In this document: one piece after another, positions 8,201 through 15,271 of the stretch
Position numbering within the stretch: the first letter of the stretch is position 1
Layout: each line of letters begins with the position of its first letter
From: Acidovorax sp. KKS102
GTDB lineage: Bacteria; Pseudomonadota; Gammaproteobacteria; Burkholderiales; Burkholderiaceae_C
Length of the DNA: 64,000 nt
Assembly (NCBI RefSeq): GCF_000302535.1
Contig: NC_018708.1
Span: forward strand, 3,968,001-4,032,000
Direction: 5' to 3'
Made by a program: the position numbers and the translations under genes
Notes under the pieces: generated by a model
What the model was told of the DNA's origin: nothing
Seen by the model: only the letters and a program-made list of their open reading frames with translations
Database searches by the model: none

Positions 8201-9264
8201 GAGCGACCCTCCCGGTCAATATCACGCCACAGCGGCTGGTGTCCAGCACGGCCACCGCCGTGCACAACCCTCCGGCCTATGCGCTGGGCAGCACCTACGG
8301 CTTTGGCGCCATCGTGCAGGTGGTGGCCGACTACAAGATTTATGAGTCGCTGCAGCCCGGCAACCTCGGCAATGCGCCCGGCACATCGCCCCTCTGGTGG
8401 CGCGCGATAGGGCCCACCGAGACGCCTTACAACGCAGCAACTACTTATCCACTGGGCGCGACGGCTTCGGCCAACGAGCGGGTCTACGAGAGCCGCCAGG
8501 CAGGCAACCAGGGCAAACCGCTGCCCGTGCTGCCCGCCAAGCAGACCGACTGGTGGATTGATGCAGGCCCCACCAACCGGGCAGCGATGTTCGACCTTGA
8601 CAACAACCGCCAGACCGTTGTTGACGGTCCCATGGTCGTCACCATCAAGCCCGGGCAGCGTGTCAATTCCCTGGGTGTGACGGGTCTGAAGGCCAATCGG
8701 TTGAGGATCACCGGAACAAGCGTGTTCGGCGGTGGCGTTGTGTATGGCCCGAAGACCATCGACCTGAACACGCGCGAGGCCTTCGACGCCTACGAGTACT
8801 GCTTTAAAGAGTTCAGCACCCGGTCTGCGCACGTTGTCTACGACATTCCGCCGTTTTCGGACATCGTCCTCACGATTGAGCTGGAAGCCGACAGCGGCAA
8901 CGTCAAGTGCGGCAGCCTTGTGGTGGGCAATTACATCTGGCTGGGCACCGTCCAGTGGGGCGCCGAGAACGACGGCCGCAATTACTCAACTGTGGACCGG
9001 GGCATCAACGGCGAAGCCACGAAGGTGACCCGGCGCAACCTGCCCCTGACCGATCAGACGCTGGCACTGCCGGTCAAGTACGCCAGCCGTGTCCTGGCCG
9101 CGCGTGATGCGCTCAACAACGTCACGACCCTGTATTCAGGTCTGGACGATCCCGTCAACCCCTTGTTCGACATGCTGCTGATCACTGGTTTCTATACCCG
9201 GTTCAAGCTGTCGGCACCCCAAGGACCCAAAGTCATCGTGCACCTCTCACTGGAGCAAATTTGA
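8197..9264 (+). CDS. phage tail tip / putative glycan-binding protein
   Basis: 355 residues, overlapping the tape measure stop as ATGA. The N-terminal ~120 residues contain two similar units. Each has a Tyr/Gly-rich strand, a YES.Q.GN.G motif (YESLQPGNLGN and YESRQAGNQGK), a paired Trp (PLWWRAIGPT and TDWWIDAGPT), and ends in GPT. This pattern resembles CBM5/12-type chitin or glycan-binding modules. The remainder (about 125-355) looks like beta-structured tail protein (VVTIKPGQRVNSLGV, IVLTIELEADSGNVKCGS). Position after the tape measure fits a distal tail or tip protein that touches the cell surface. The exact role is inferred. Confidence 0.6.
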   Translation: MRATLPVNITPQRLVSSTATAVHNPPAYALGSTYGFGAIVQVVADYKIYESLQPGNLGNAPGTSPLWWRAIGPTETPYNAATTYPLGATASANERVYESRQAGNQGKPLPVLPAKQTDWWIDAGPTNRAAMFDLDNNRQTVVDGPMVVTIKPGQRVNSLGVTGLKANRLRITGTSVFGGGVVYGPKTIDLNTREAFDAYEYCFKEFSTRSAHVVYDIPPFSDIVLTIELEADSGNVKCGSLVVGNYIWLGTVQWGAENDGRNYSTVDRGINGEATKVTRRNLPLTDQTLALPVKYASRVLAARDALNNVTTLYSGLDDPVNPLFDMLLITGFYTRFKLSAPQGPKVIVHLSLEQI

Positions 9265-9266
9265 CC

Positions 9267-11435
9267 ATGAGCATCCCCCTCTTTGATGTCGTTCCAAGCT
9301 CGCGGAACCCTCTGACGTTCCAAGGCGACATGGACGACCTGTTGTCGAAGCTCAATCCTTGGACCGAGGCGCTGAACGCCAAGGGCAGTGCGTTTGCGCT
9401 GGGCGTATCGGCCACCAGCGCCACACTGCTGGATTTCACACCGGGCATCAAGAACCTGGTCGTGCAGCCGGGCAAGGGCTTCGTGCCGGGCATGGACCTT
9501 GTGCTGGCCGATTCGGCCGTGCCCACCAACCGGATGCTGACCACCTGCACGGCCTACAACGTAGAGACCGGTGCGCTGCAGGTAGAGGTTTACAGCAGCA
9601 CCGGCACAGGAACACCCAGCGCCTGGTCCATCAGCATGACAGCGGCGGTGGATGCGGCGGCATTCGTCACGCCCACGGGCATCCAGACGCTCACGAACAA
9701 GACGCTGGAGAGCCCCGCGCTCACCGGCATACCCACGACGCCAACCGCAGCACCAGGGACGAACACCACCCAGGTGGCAAGCACGGCTTTCGTGCGCGCT
9801 GCAGTGACGGCCCTGATCAACAGCTCGCCCGCTGCGCTCGATACGCTCAATGAGTTGGCGGCTGCGCTTGGCAACGATGCCAACTTTGCCGCCACCATGA
9901 CCAGCGCCCTGGCAGCAAAGGCCCCGCTCGCCAGCCCCGCGTTGACCGGGATTCCAACGGCGCCAACCGCCACGCCCGAGACGGATTCCACGCAGTTGGC
10001 AACTACGGCGTTTGCACAGCGCTTGGCCACGGGCCGTCGCCGCATGACAGCCCAGGGGGCGGTGGCTGCGAACAAAGTGGTGGTGCTCAACAGCAACGGC
10101 AGTGTCAGCACCGTGGGCTATTCGGTCAACCCTGGCGCCCTTGGCGCGGAGCAAACGCCCGCGATCAGCGGCGACTTCGTGCAGATGATCGATTGCCCCG
10201 GCAGCAACAAAGTGGTGCTGCTGACCACGACCCACTTGCATGTCGGCACCGTGGACGGCAACACGGGCACAACAACTTGGGGTGCGGGCACTGCGCTGCC
10301 GACGGGCTCGCTCAATCGCATCTGCTGGCACCCGGTCGAGTCCGTTGTGTGCATGACGTTCTTTAACGCATCGGCTGCTTACTTGCAGCTGGGCACCATC
10401 TCGGGCAGTACGATCAGCCTGGGCAGTGCGCAGAGCCTGGGCGCGGCAGTGGCCCCCACGGGGGGCACCCGGCTCAGCCTTTGCTACAACGCCCACCAGA
10501 ACAAGATCGTGGTGCTGTACCTGTCAACCACCACGAACATCAATGCAGTCGCTGTGCAGGTGGCCAGCGGGGTGATGACGTCGGGCACGGCGGTATCCGC
10601 AGGCACCACTTCGGGGTCTTACTTTGCCGGTGCAGTCTGCTCGCGACCTGGCGTTCCGGAGGTGGTGGTGAGCTACGCCACAGCGATGACGGCCTACGCG
10701 GCCAGGGCCTTGACAGTCAATGCCACGGCCTTGACGGCGCGGACTGCGGTGACGGTCTCGGGTAGTTTTGATGCCCGACAGACGGCATGGATGGAGTACG
10801 TGCCCAGTGCGGACCGCTTTGTGGTCGTCGCTGGGAACAACACCACCAGTTCGGTGTTGGCGATGCTGGCGCTCTCGGGCACTGCGGTATCTGTGGCGAT
10901 GACGTTTGCCACCGCAGCAACTTTCTGGAGCGGGGGCAGCGTGGATAACGCGCAGCAGCCGTTTGCTTACGACATCGTCAAAGGCGAACTTGTGTTCTTT
11001 GGGCTTGAGTCCAGCACGGCGTACGCGCGCACGGCCTCGGCGGCCGTCACTGGCAGCACGCTGGTGTTCGGACCCACGACATACATCAACACCAGCACCA
11101 GCAGCGTTCCGGTGATGACTTACAACAGCAGCGAGGACAAAGCGGTGTTTGCCTATGTGGACGCGGGCAACTCCAACCTGAAAACCACACGCGTTTGGGA
11201 TACGGGTGACAGCGTGACCAACGCCAACGCCTGGATCGGTATCACCGCCGCAGCGATTGCAGACGGGGCGCAGGGCCTTGTCATCACAAAGGGCGGAGTT
11301 GCGTCGGGCCTGAGCGGCCTGGCAACAGGCTACACGTACTACATCGACGACTTGGGCGAGCTGCAGCAAACGGGCTCGCGCCGAGCGGGCGTCGCTCTGT
11401 CGGCCACCGAACTGCTTCTCACGGGGAATATGTAA
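9267..11435 (+). CDS. phage tail fibre protein
   Basis: About 722 residues. I prefer ATG 9267 (MSIPLFDVVPSSRNP), but a TTG at 9261 overlaps the previous stop and sits better spaced behind GGAG at 9252-9255. The signature is a pair of tail-fibre repeats near residues 150-260: SPALTGIPTTPTAAPGTNTT with QVASTAFVRAAV, and [20 protein letters not shown] with QLATTAFAQ. These LTG-PTAP and TTAFV motifs are typical of phage tail fibres and pyocin fibres. The rest is Ser/Thr/Ala/Gly-rich beta sequence, plausibly a propeller or trimeric shaft with receptor-binding tip. It is followed with one base of overlap by a fibre assembly-type gene. Confidence 0.82.
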   Translation: MSIPLFDVVPSSRNPLTFQGDMDDLLSKLNPWTEALNAKGSAFALGVSATSATLLDFTPGIKNLVVQPGKGFVPGMDLVLADSAVPTNRMLTTCTAYNVETGALQVEVYSSTGTGTPSAWSISMTAAVDAAAFVTPTGIQTLTNKTLESPALTGIPTTPTAAPGTNTTQVASTAFVRAAVTALINSSPAALDTLNELAAALGNDANFAATMTSALAAKAPLASPALTGIPTAPTATPETDSTQLATTAFAQRLATGRRRMTAQGAVAANKVVVLNSNGSVSTVGYSVNPGALGAEQTPAISGDFVQMIDCPGSNKVVLLTTTHLHVGTVDGNTGTTTWGAGTALPTGSLNRICWHPVESVVCMTFFNASAAYLQLGTISGSTISLGSAQSLGAAVAPTGGTRLSLCYNAHQNKIVVLYLSTTTNINAVAVQVASGVMTSGTAVSAGTTSGSYFAGAVCSRPGVPEVVVSYATAMTAYAARALTVNATALTARTAVTVSGSFDARQTAWMEYVPSADRFVVVAGNNTTSSVLAMLALSGTAVSVAMTFATAATFWSGGSVDNAQQPFAYDIVKGELVFFGLESSTAYARTASAAVTGSTLVFGPTTYINTSTSSVPVMTYNSSEDKAVFAYVDAGNSNLKTTRVWDTGDSVTNANAWIGITAAAIADGAQGLVITKGGVASGLSGLATGYTYYIDDLGELQQTGSRRAGVALSATELLLTGNM

Positions 11436-12055
11436 TGCAGGCCATCATTCAAAAAGACAACGGGCTGGTCATTTTTCTGCTGGAGGACGCGGCCGCTGTG
11501 CGCATCAGTGAGGCTGGGCTGGTCGGTGCTCGGCGCGCGCCTGGTATTACCGCAGACAACCATGCACACCTGGTCGACGTGCCCGACAACCCCGACTACG
11601 CAGCAGGCCACTGGTGCTACCTGGGCGGGCAGTGGCAGGTGCGCGATGAAGCGGCATGGGCACAGTACGTTGCCGCCCGCGACGCGGCCCGCGCCCAGGC
11701 CCGTGCGGCAGAGCTGCGCGCCGAGTTGTTTGCGGAGTACGAGCGCCGGACCCATGCGATTTCTGCAGGCTATCCAGACAGCGAGCGTGAGAGCTGGCCC
11801 GTGCAGATCAGCGAGGCCCGGGCGCTGCAGGCCGACCCGTCAGCGTTCACGCCCTGGATCGACGCTGCGGCGAGTGCGCGCGGTCTGGATCGCAGCGAGC
11901 TGGCCCTGCGCATCGTGGCGCTGGACAACGCCTATCGCACGATACACGGCACTCTTACAGGGGTGCGCCAGCGGATCGAGGGCGATATCGACGCTGCTGC
12001 CGACGACCTGGCTGCGCTGTCTGCCATCAATGTGATGGAGGGCTGGCCAGCATAA
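11435..12055 (+). CDS. tail fibre assembly-like protein
   Basis: 206 residues starting at an ATG that shares a base with the fibre stop (TAATG at 11433-11437). The N-terminal half is strand-rich (IIQKDNGLVIFLLEDAAAVRI, then HWCYLGGQWQVRDEAAW). The C-terminal half is helical and charged, with DAARAQARAAELRAELFAEYERRTHA split over helices, then a region like DUF4376 (WIDAAASARGLDRSELALRI). Such two-part proteins follow fibre genes and help fold them or become part of the tip. The last phage structural gene seen here. Confidence 0.62.
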   Translation: MQAIIQKDNGLVIFLLEDAAAVRISEAGLVGARRAPGITADNHAHLVDVPDNPDYAAGHWCYLGGQWQVRDEAAWAQYVAARDAARAQARAAELRAELFAEYERRTHAISAGYPDSERESWPVQISEARALQADPSAFTPWIDAAASARGLDRSELALRIVALDNAYRTIHGTLTGVRQRIEGDIDAAADDLAALSAINVMEGWPA

Positions 12056-12061
12056 AAAAGA

Positions 12062-12198
12062 CGGGCGGCCCCTGCCGGTGCGTCAACACCGGCAACAGCC
12101 CCAACCTGCAGAAGTAGCCTGCAAGCCGACAAGGCCCGCCACCCTGTACAGAGTGCCGCGAGTCTATCGGATGTTTCACCCACGGAAACAGGCTTGCA
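12062..12198 (+). promoter_or_regulatory. structured untranslated leader of com
   Basis: These 137 bases before com carry no gene but several complementary arms. TGCCGGTG (12073-12080) pairs perfectly with CACCGGCA (12087-12094) across a six-base loop. TGCAG and CTGCA form a smaller hairpin near 12108-12124. TGCAAGCC (12120-12127) is complementary to GGCTTGCA (12191-12198), ending exactly at the com start codon and covering the AGG that would be its ribosome site. No T-run follows the first hairpin, so it is not a simple terminator. Control of com translation by RNA folding is an inference. Confidence 0.5.
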
Positions 12199-12435
12199 AT
12201 GGAAGAAATCAGATGCGGCGCATGCCGCCGAAAGTTGGGTGAGGGAATCTTTACAGCCCTCACCATCAAATGCCCCCGCTGTGGTGGCATGAACCACTTG
12301 AGGGCCATGAGCCCCCCACCAGCACGCCAGGGAGCGTCGACAGATGGAATCCATCATGACGACACCCATCATTCCCTGGATCGGCGGCAAACGCCGACTC
12401 GTAGACCTGTTGCTGAGCAGGTTCCCGCCCCATAG
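12199..12435 (+). CDS. com: Com-like zinc-binding translational regulator
   Basis: 78 residues with two Cys pairs, IRCGACRRKLGE (Cys 6 and 9) and IKCPRCGGMNHLRAMSP (Cys 26 and 29). This is the zinc-ribbon layout and sequence of phage Mu Com, which binds mom mRNA and opens its translation start. The last 30 residues run 92 bases into the downstream methylase frame, as com overlaps mom in Mu. Start ATG 12199 follows a weak AGG. Here the partner is a D12-class adenine methylase instead of Mom, a pairing seen in many proteobacterial prophages. It probably switches on the methylase late in the phage cycle. Confidence 0.8.
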   Translation: MEEIRCGACRRKLGEGIFTALTIKCPRCGGMNHLRAMSPPPARQGASTDGIHHDDTHHSLDRRQTPTRRPVAEQVPAP

Positions 12436-13147
12436 CTGCTACGTGGAGGTCTTCGCTGGCGGTGCGGCCGTGTTCTTCGCGCGCCACCCGGCCGACGTCG
12501 AGGTGCTGAACGACGTGAATGGCGACCTGGTCAACCTCTACCGCGTGGTCACCCACCACCTTGAGGAGTTCGTGCGCCAGTTCAAATGGGCGCTCACCAG
12601 CCGCCAGGTGTTCAAGTGGCTGCAGGAGACCCGCCCCGAAACGCTGACCGACGTGCAACGCGCGGCCCGGTTCTTTTACCTGCAGCAGCAAAGCTTCGGC
12701 GGCAAGGTGGCTGGCCAGACCTTCGGTACCGCCACCACAGCCCCGGCGATCAACTTGCTACGGATCGAAGAGAACCTGTCGGCCGCGCACCTACGCTTGG
12801 CCAGCGGCACCTATATCGAGAACCTGGACTGGGCGGCTTGCATTGACCGCTACGACCGCCCGCACACCTTGTTCTATTTAGACCCGCCGTACTGGGAGAC
12901 CGAGGGGTACGGTGTGCCGTTCTCCTGGGAACAATACGTGGCCATGGCGGCCAAGCTCAAGGCGATCAAGGGCAAGGCGGTTGTAAGCATCAACGACCAT
13001 CCGGCGATCCGGGAGTGCTTCGCGGGGTTCGAGATGGAGGCGCTCAAGTTGGACTACACCGTGGGTGGTGGCGCAAACAGGGTTGAGCGGGGGGAACTGG
13101 TGATCTACAGCTGGGACCGCCAAGCCGAACCTGCCGGACTGTTCTGA
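12344..13147 (+). CDS. phage DNA adenine (N6) methyltransferase, D12 class
   Basis: 267 residues. The motifs are in Dam/D12 order: PWIGGKRRL at 11-19 (motif X), YVEVFAGGAAVFF near 33-45 (motif I, AdoMet site), and YLDPPYW with DPPY at 180-183 (motif IV, catalytic). It methylates adenine in a short target, likely to shield phage DNA from host restriction or to change gene expression. ATG 12344 is nine bases behind GGAG (12331-12334) and inside the com frame; a second Met at 12356 is possible. The target site cannot be told from sequence. It is the last clear phage gene before host DNA. Confidence 0.9.
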   Translation: MESIMTTPIIPWIGGKRRLVDLLLSRFPPHSCYVEVFAGGAAVFFARHPADVEVLNDVNGDLVNLYRVVTHHLEEFVRQFKWALTSRQVFKWLQETRPETLTDVQRAARFFYLQQQSFGGKVAGQTFGTATTAPAINLLRIEENLSAAHLRLASGTYIENLDWAACIDRYDRPHTLFYLDPPYWETEGYGVPFSWEQYVAMAAKLKAIKGKAVVSINDHPAIRECFAGFEMEALKLDYTVGGGANRVERGELVIYSWDRQAEPAGLF

Positions 13148-13320
13148 ATCCTGTTTTCTGTGGTGCAATTTCGTTTCATCACTGGCAATTCACCGACCGC
13201 CTATTTATCGCACCGCCAAAGGCGCATTTATCGCGCCGCGCTTCAGCCGACGCACACGCAGCCGCACCCACAGTCCCTGCGCCTCCGGTCTCGGCGCCAG
13301 CGCCCCACGCAGCCCCCCTC
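13148..13320 (+). other. probable prophage-host junction
   Basis: No gene starts here. The left part (13148-13215) is less GC-rich than either flank. The frame of the downstream transporter is open back to a stop at 13084-13086 and reads a Pro/Ala-rich peptide (APTVPAPPVSAPAPHAAPL) just before the annotated start, but has no ATG, GTG or TTG in this interval. This is what one expects if an integration event replaced the original 5' end of the transporter gene. The attachment core cannot be identified because the other prophage end is outside the window. Confidence 0.4.
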
Positions 13321-14418
13321 ATGCTCCACATGCCCGTGGACGTGCGCAACCTCTCCCTCGCCCTGCTGGCACTGTTTGCCAGCGTGGCGCTGCTGCACTG
13401 GGCCAGCGCGGTGTTCATTCCGATCATGCTGAGCCTGCTGCTGACCATTGCGCTGCGGCCCGCCGTGGAGATGATGGCCCGGTGGCATGTGCCGCGGGCG
13501 CTGGGGGCGGGGGTGTTGCTGGTGGCCATCGTTGCCGGGCTGGCCAGCACGGCCTGGTCGCTCAGTGACGGGGCGGCGCAACTGGTGGACTCGGTGCCCG
13601 TCGCCGCCAAAAAAGTGCGTGACAACCTCAAGGCGCGCGCGGGTGGCAGCAGCCCGCTGGACACCGTGCAGAAGGCGGCCACCCAGATCGAGCAGGCCGC
13701 CAACGAAAACAGCACCGCTACCACAGCGCCCCGCCGGGGCGTGCAGCGGGTGATCGTGGAGCGCCCACCTTTCAACATCCGCGACTACCTATGGAGCGGC
13801 ACCATGGGCCTGATGTCGGCCCTGGGGCAGCTGATGGTGGTGGTGTTTCTGACCTACTTTGCCCTCGCCTCAGGCAACCTGTTTCGCGACAAGCTGCTGC
13901 GCATTGCGGGCACCAGCCTGGAGCGGCGCAAGGTCACCATCCATGTGCTGCAGGACATCACGCAGCAGATACAGCGTTATCTGCTGCTGCAGGTGTTCAC
14001 CAGCGTACTTGTCGGCCTGGCCACTGGCGCGGCCTATTGGGCACTGGGTCTGGAAAACGCAGCTGTGTGGGGCGTGGTGGCCGCGGTGCTCAACCTCGCG
14101 CCGTACATCGGCTCGGCCCTGGTCACAGGGGCGTCGGCCCTGGTGGCGTTCTTGCAATTCGGCACGCTCGACATGGCCATGGCCATTGGCGGTGCCTCGC
14201 TGGTCATCCACACGCTGATCGGCAACTTGCTCACGCCTTGGCTGACCAGCCGCACCAGCAGCATGAGCCCCGTGGCCGTGTTCATCAGCGTGCTGGCCTG
14301 GGGCTGGCTGTGGGGCCTGTGGGGCCTGCTTCTGGGCATCCCGGTGATGATGGCCGTGAAGGCCGTGTGCGACCGGGTGGAAGACCTAAAGGCCGTGGGC
14401 GAGTTGCTGGGCGACTGA
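13321..14418 (+). CDS. AI-2E/PerM family transporter
   Basis: 365 residues with about eight membrane segments arranged as in PerM/TqsA proteins: a hairpin near 10-60, a long extramembrane region about 95-150, then helices from about 155 to the end. Family hallmarks include VVFLTYFALASG, the PYIGS motif in LNLAPYIGSALVTG, and a C-terminal VFISVLAWGWLWGLWGLLLGIP. Members export autoinducer-2 or act as permeases or Na+/H+ antiporters; the substrate here is unknown. Starts at 13321 or 13330 both lack a Shine-Dalgarno site, and the frame is open upstream, so the native N-terminus may have been lost at the prophage junction. It lies alone on the plus strand. Confidence 0.82.
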   Translation: MLHMPVDVRNLSLALLALFASVALLHWASAVFIPIMLSLLLTIALRPAVEMMARWHVPRALGAGVLLVAIVAGLASTAWSLSDGAAQLVDSVPVAAKKVRDNLKARAGGSSPLDTVQKAATQIEQAANENSTATTAPRRGVQRVIVERPPFNIRDYLWSGTMGLMSALGQLMVVVFLTYFALASGNLFRDKLLRIAGTSLERRKVTIHVLQDITQQIQRYLLLQVFTSVLVGLATGAAYWALGLENAAVWGVVAAVLNLAPYIGSALVTGASALVAFLQFGTLDMAMAIGGASLVIHTLIGNLLTPWLTSRTSSMSPVAVFISVLAWGWLWGLWGLLLGIPVMMAVKAVCDRVEDLKAVGELLGD

Positions 14419-14769
14419 GCGACTTGGCCACCGAGCGACGCAGCGTCTGCCACTGACGCCGTCACTGCGGCTCGGGCCGTCCGTATCTCTGCACCTGTTC
14501 CACACGTGGACTCTGGCTTCGCACCAGAGATGCAGCTCCCCGAATTACCGAACACCAGGGCGCAACTGCGCCACCCAACTGTCGTTGAAGATTGTTTCCA
14601 ATACTGGAACAGTTAGTTCGCGACTGGGTGGTTTTTCCCTGAACACCATCGGCGTACAGTTCATCCCATCGATGAGCCGAACCCGCAAGGCGACTCACCG
14701 AACCCGGTTCAGAAATGGTTTTTGACCCGGCTTTTTTGAGACGCTTTTTAACTTTCAAGGATTTTCATC
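14419..14769. other. intergenic region with a possible operator
   Basis: 351 bases without a credible gene between the transporter and the DUF4148 gene. It holds an imperfect palindrome at 14593-14611 (TTCCA-ATAC-TGGAA core, extended as TGTTTCCA against TGGAACA), which could be a regulator site for the downstream gene. The leader just before 14770 is A/T-rich for this genome. No clear sigma-70 pair was found. Confidence 0.35.
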
Positions 14770-15063
14770 ATGAACAAGACCGCCCGTTTCCTCTCCGTCG
14801 CCGCTGTTGCCGGTTTCGCTGCTTTTGGCGCCCATGCTGACGAAGCCGATGGCTCGCAATTCGCCCTGAAGTTCGACACCAACCGCACCCGCGCTGAAGT
14901 GGCTGCCGAAGCCGCTACCGTGGCACAAACACGTAGCATCGAGCCTGCTGGTTCGCGTGTGGTGACCTACAAGTCCACCGCTGACCGCGCTGCTGTGCGT
15001 GCCCAGGCTGCTGAAGCTGTGCGCACTGGCCAGATCCCTTCGGGCGAATTCAGCGCCATGTAA
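14770..15063 (+). CDS. small secreted DUF4148-type protein
   Basis: 97 residues with a clear signal peptide (MNKTARFLSVAAVAGFAAFG, cleavage after AHA) and a mature part of charged, Ala-rich helices: TRAEVAAEAATVAQ, then DRAAVRAQAAEAVRTGQIPSGE. The two helix-repeat segments and the closing GQIPSGE phrase are typical of DUF4148 proteins, which are abundant in Burkholderiales and exported to the periplasm. Their function is unknown. The gene stands alone, with a long 5' region (a palindrome lies about 170 bases upstream) and an elaborately folded 3' untranslated region ending in a strong terminator. Codon choice is biased to preferred codons, hinting at high expression. Confidence 0.8.
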   Translation: MNKTARFLSVAAVAGFAAFGAHADEADGSQFALKFDTNRTRAEVAAEAATVAQTRSIEPAGSRVVTYKSTADRAAVRAQAAEAVRTGQIPSGEFSAM

Positions 15064-15081
15064 TCGCATGACCGATTGACG

Positions 15082-15170
15082 CAGTTGCGGGACTTCCCAT
15101 GGTGGTGGCACTTCGCGCGGTGCGGGTGCTGCTGCCATGGGAGGTGTTTTCAACGCACGCTCCCGCACTG
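15082..15170 (+). ncRNA. structured 3' UTR or small RNA candidate
   Basis: Two nested stems lie between the DUF4148 stop and its terminator. The inner one pairs 15096-15111 with 15126-15141 over all 16 positions, four of them G-U on the plus transcript (those would be A-C mismatches on the other strand, so the fold is strand-specific). The outer one pairs CAG.TGCGGGA (15082-15092) with TCCCGCACTG (15161-15170), with one bulge. Twelve bases later comes an intrinsic terminator. This may be mRNA stabilisation or a 3'-derived small RNA. I recognise no known RNA family. Confidence 0.5.
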
Positions 15171-15182
15171 GCCAAACAAACG

Positions 15183-15206
15183 GGGCTCCCATTAGGAGCC
15201 CTTTTT
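15183..15206 (+). terminator. intrinsic terminator after the DUF4148 gene
   Basis: GGGCTCC (15183-15189) pairs with GGAGCCC (15195-15201) around CATTA and is followed by five T. On the minus strand there is no T-run, so it serves the plus-strand transcript. Confidence 0.9.
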
Positions 15207-15271
15207 GTTATGGGTTCGCGCCGCGCAGGCGGCAGGTCCAGATGCGAAGACGGGACTGCTTTGCGGTTCGA

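Noticed and set aside
12073-12094. Intrinsic terminator after the fibre assembly gene
   Set aside because: The stem is perfect, but no T-run follows and further pairing reaches the com start, so a leader structure is more likely.
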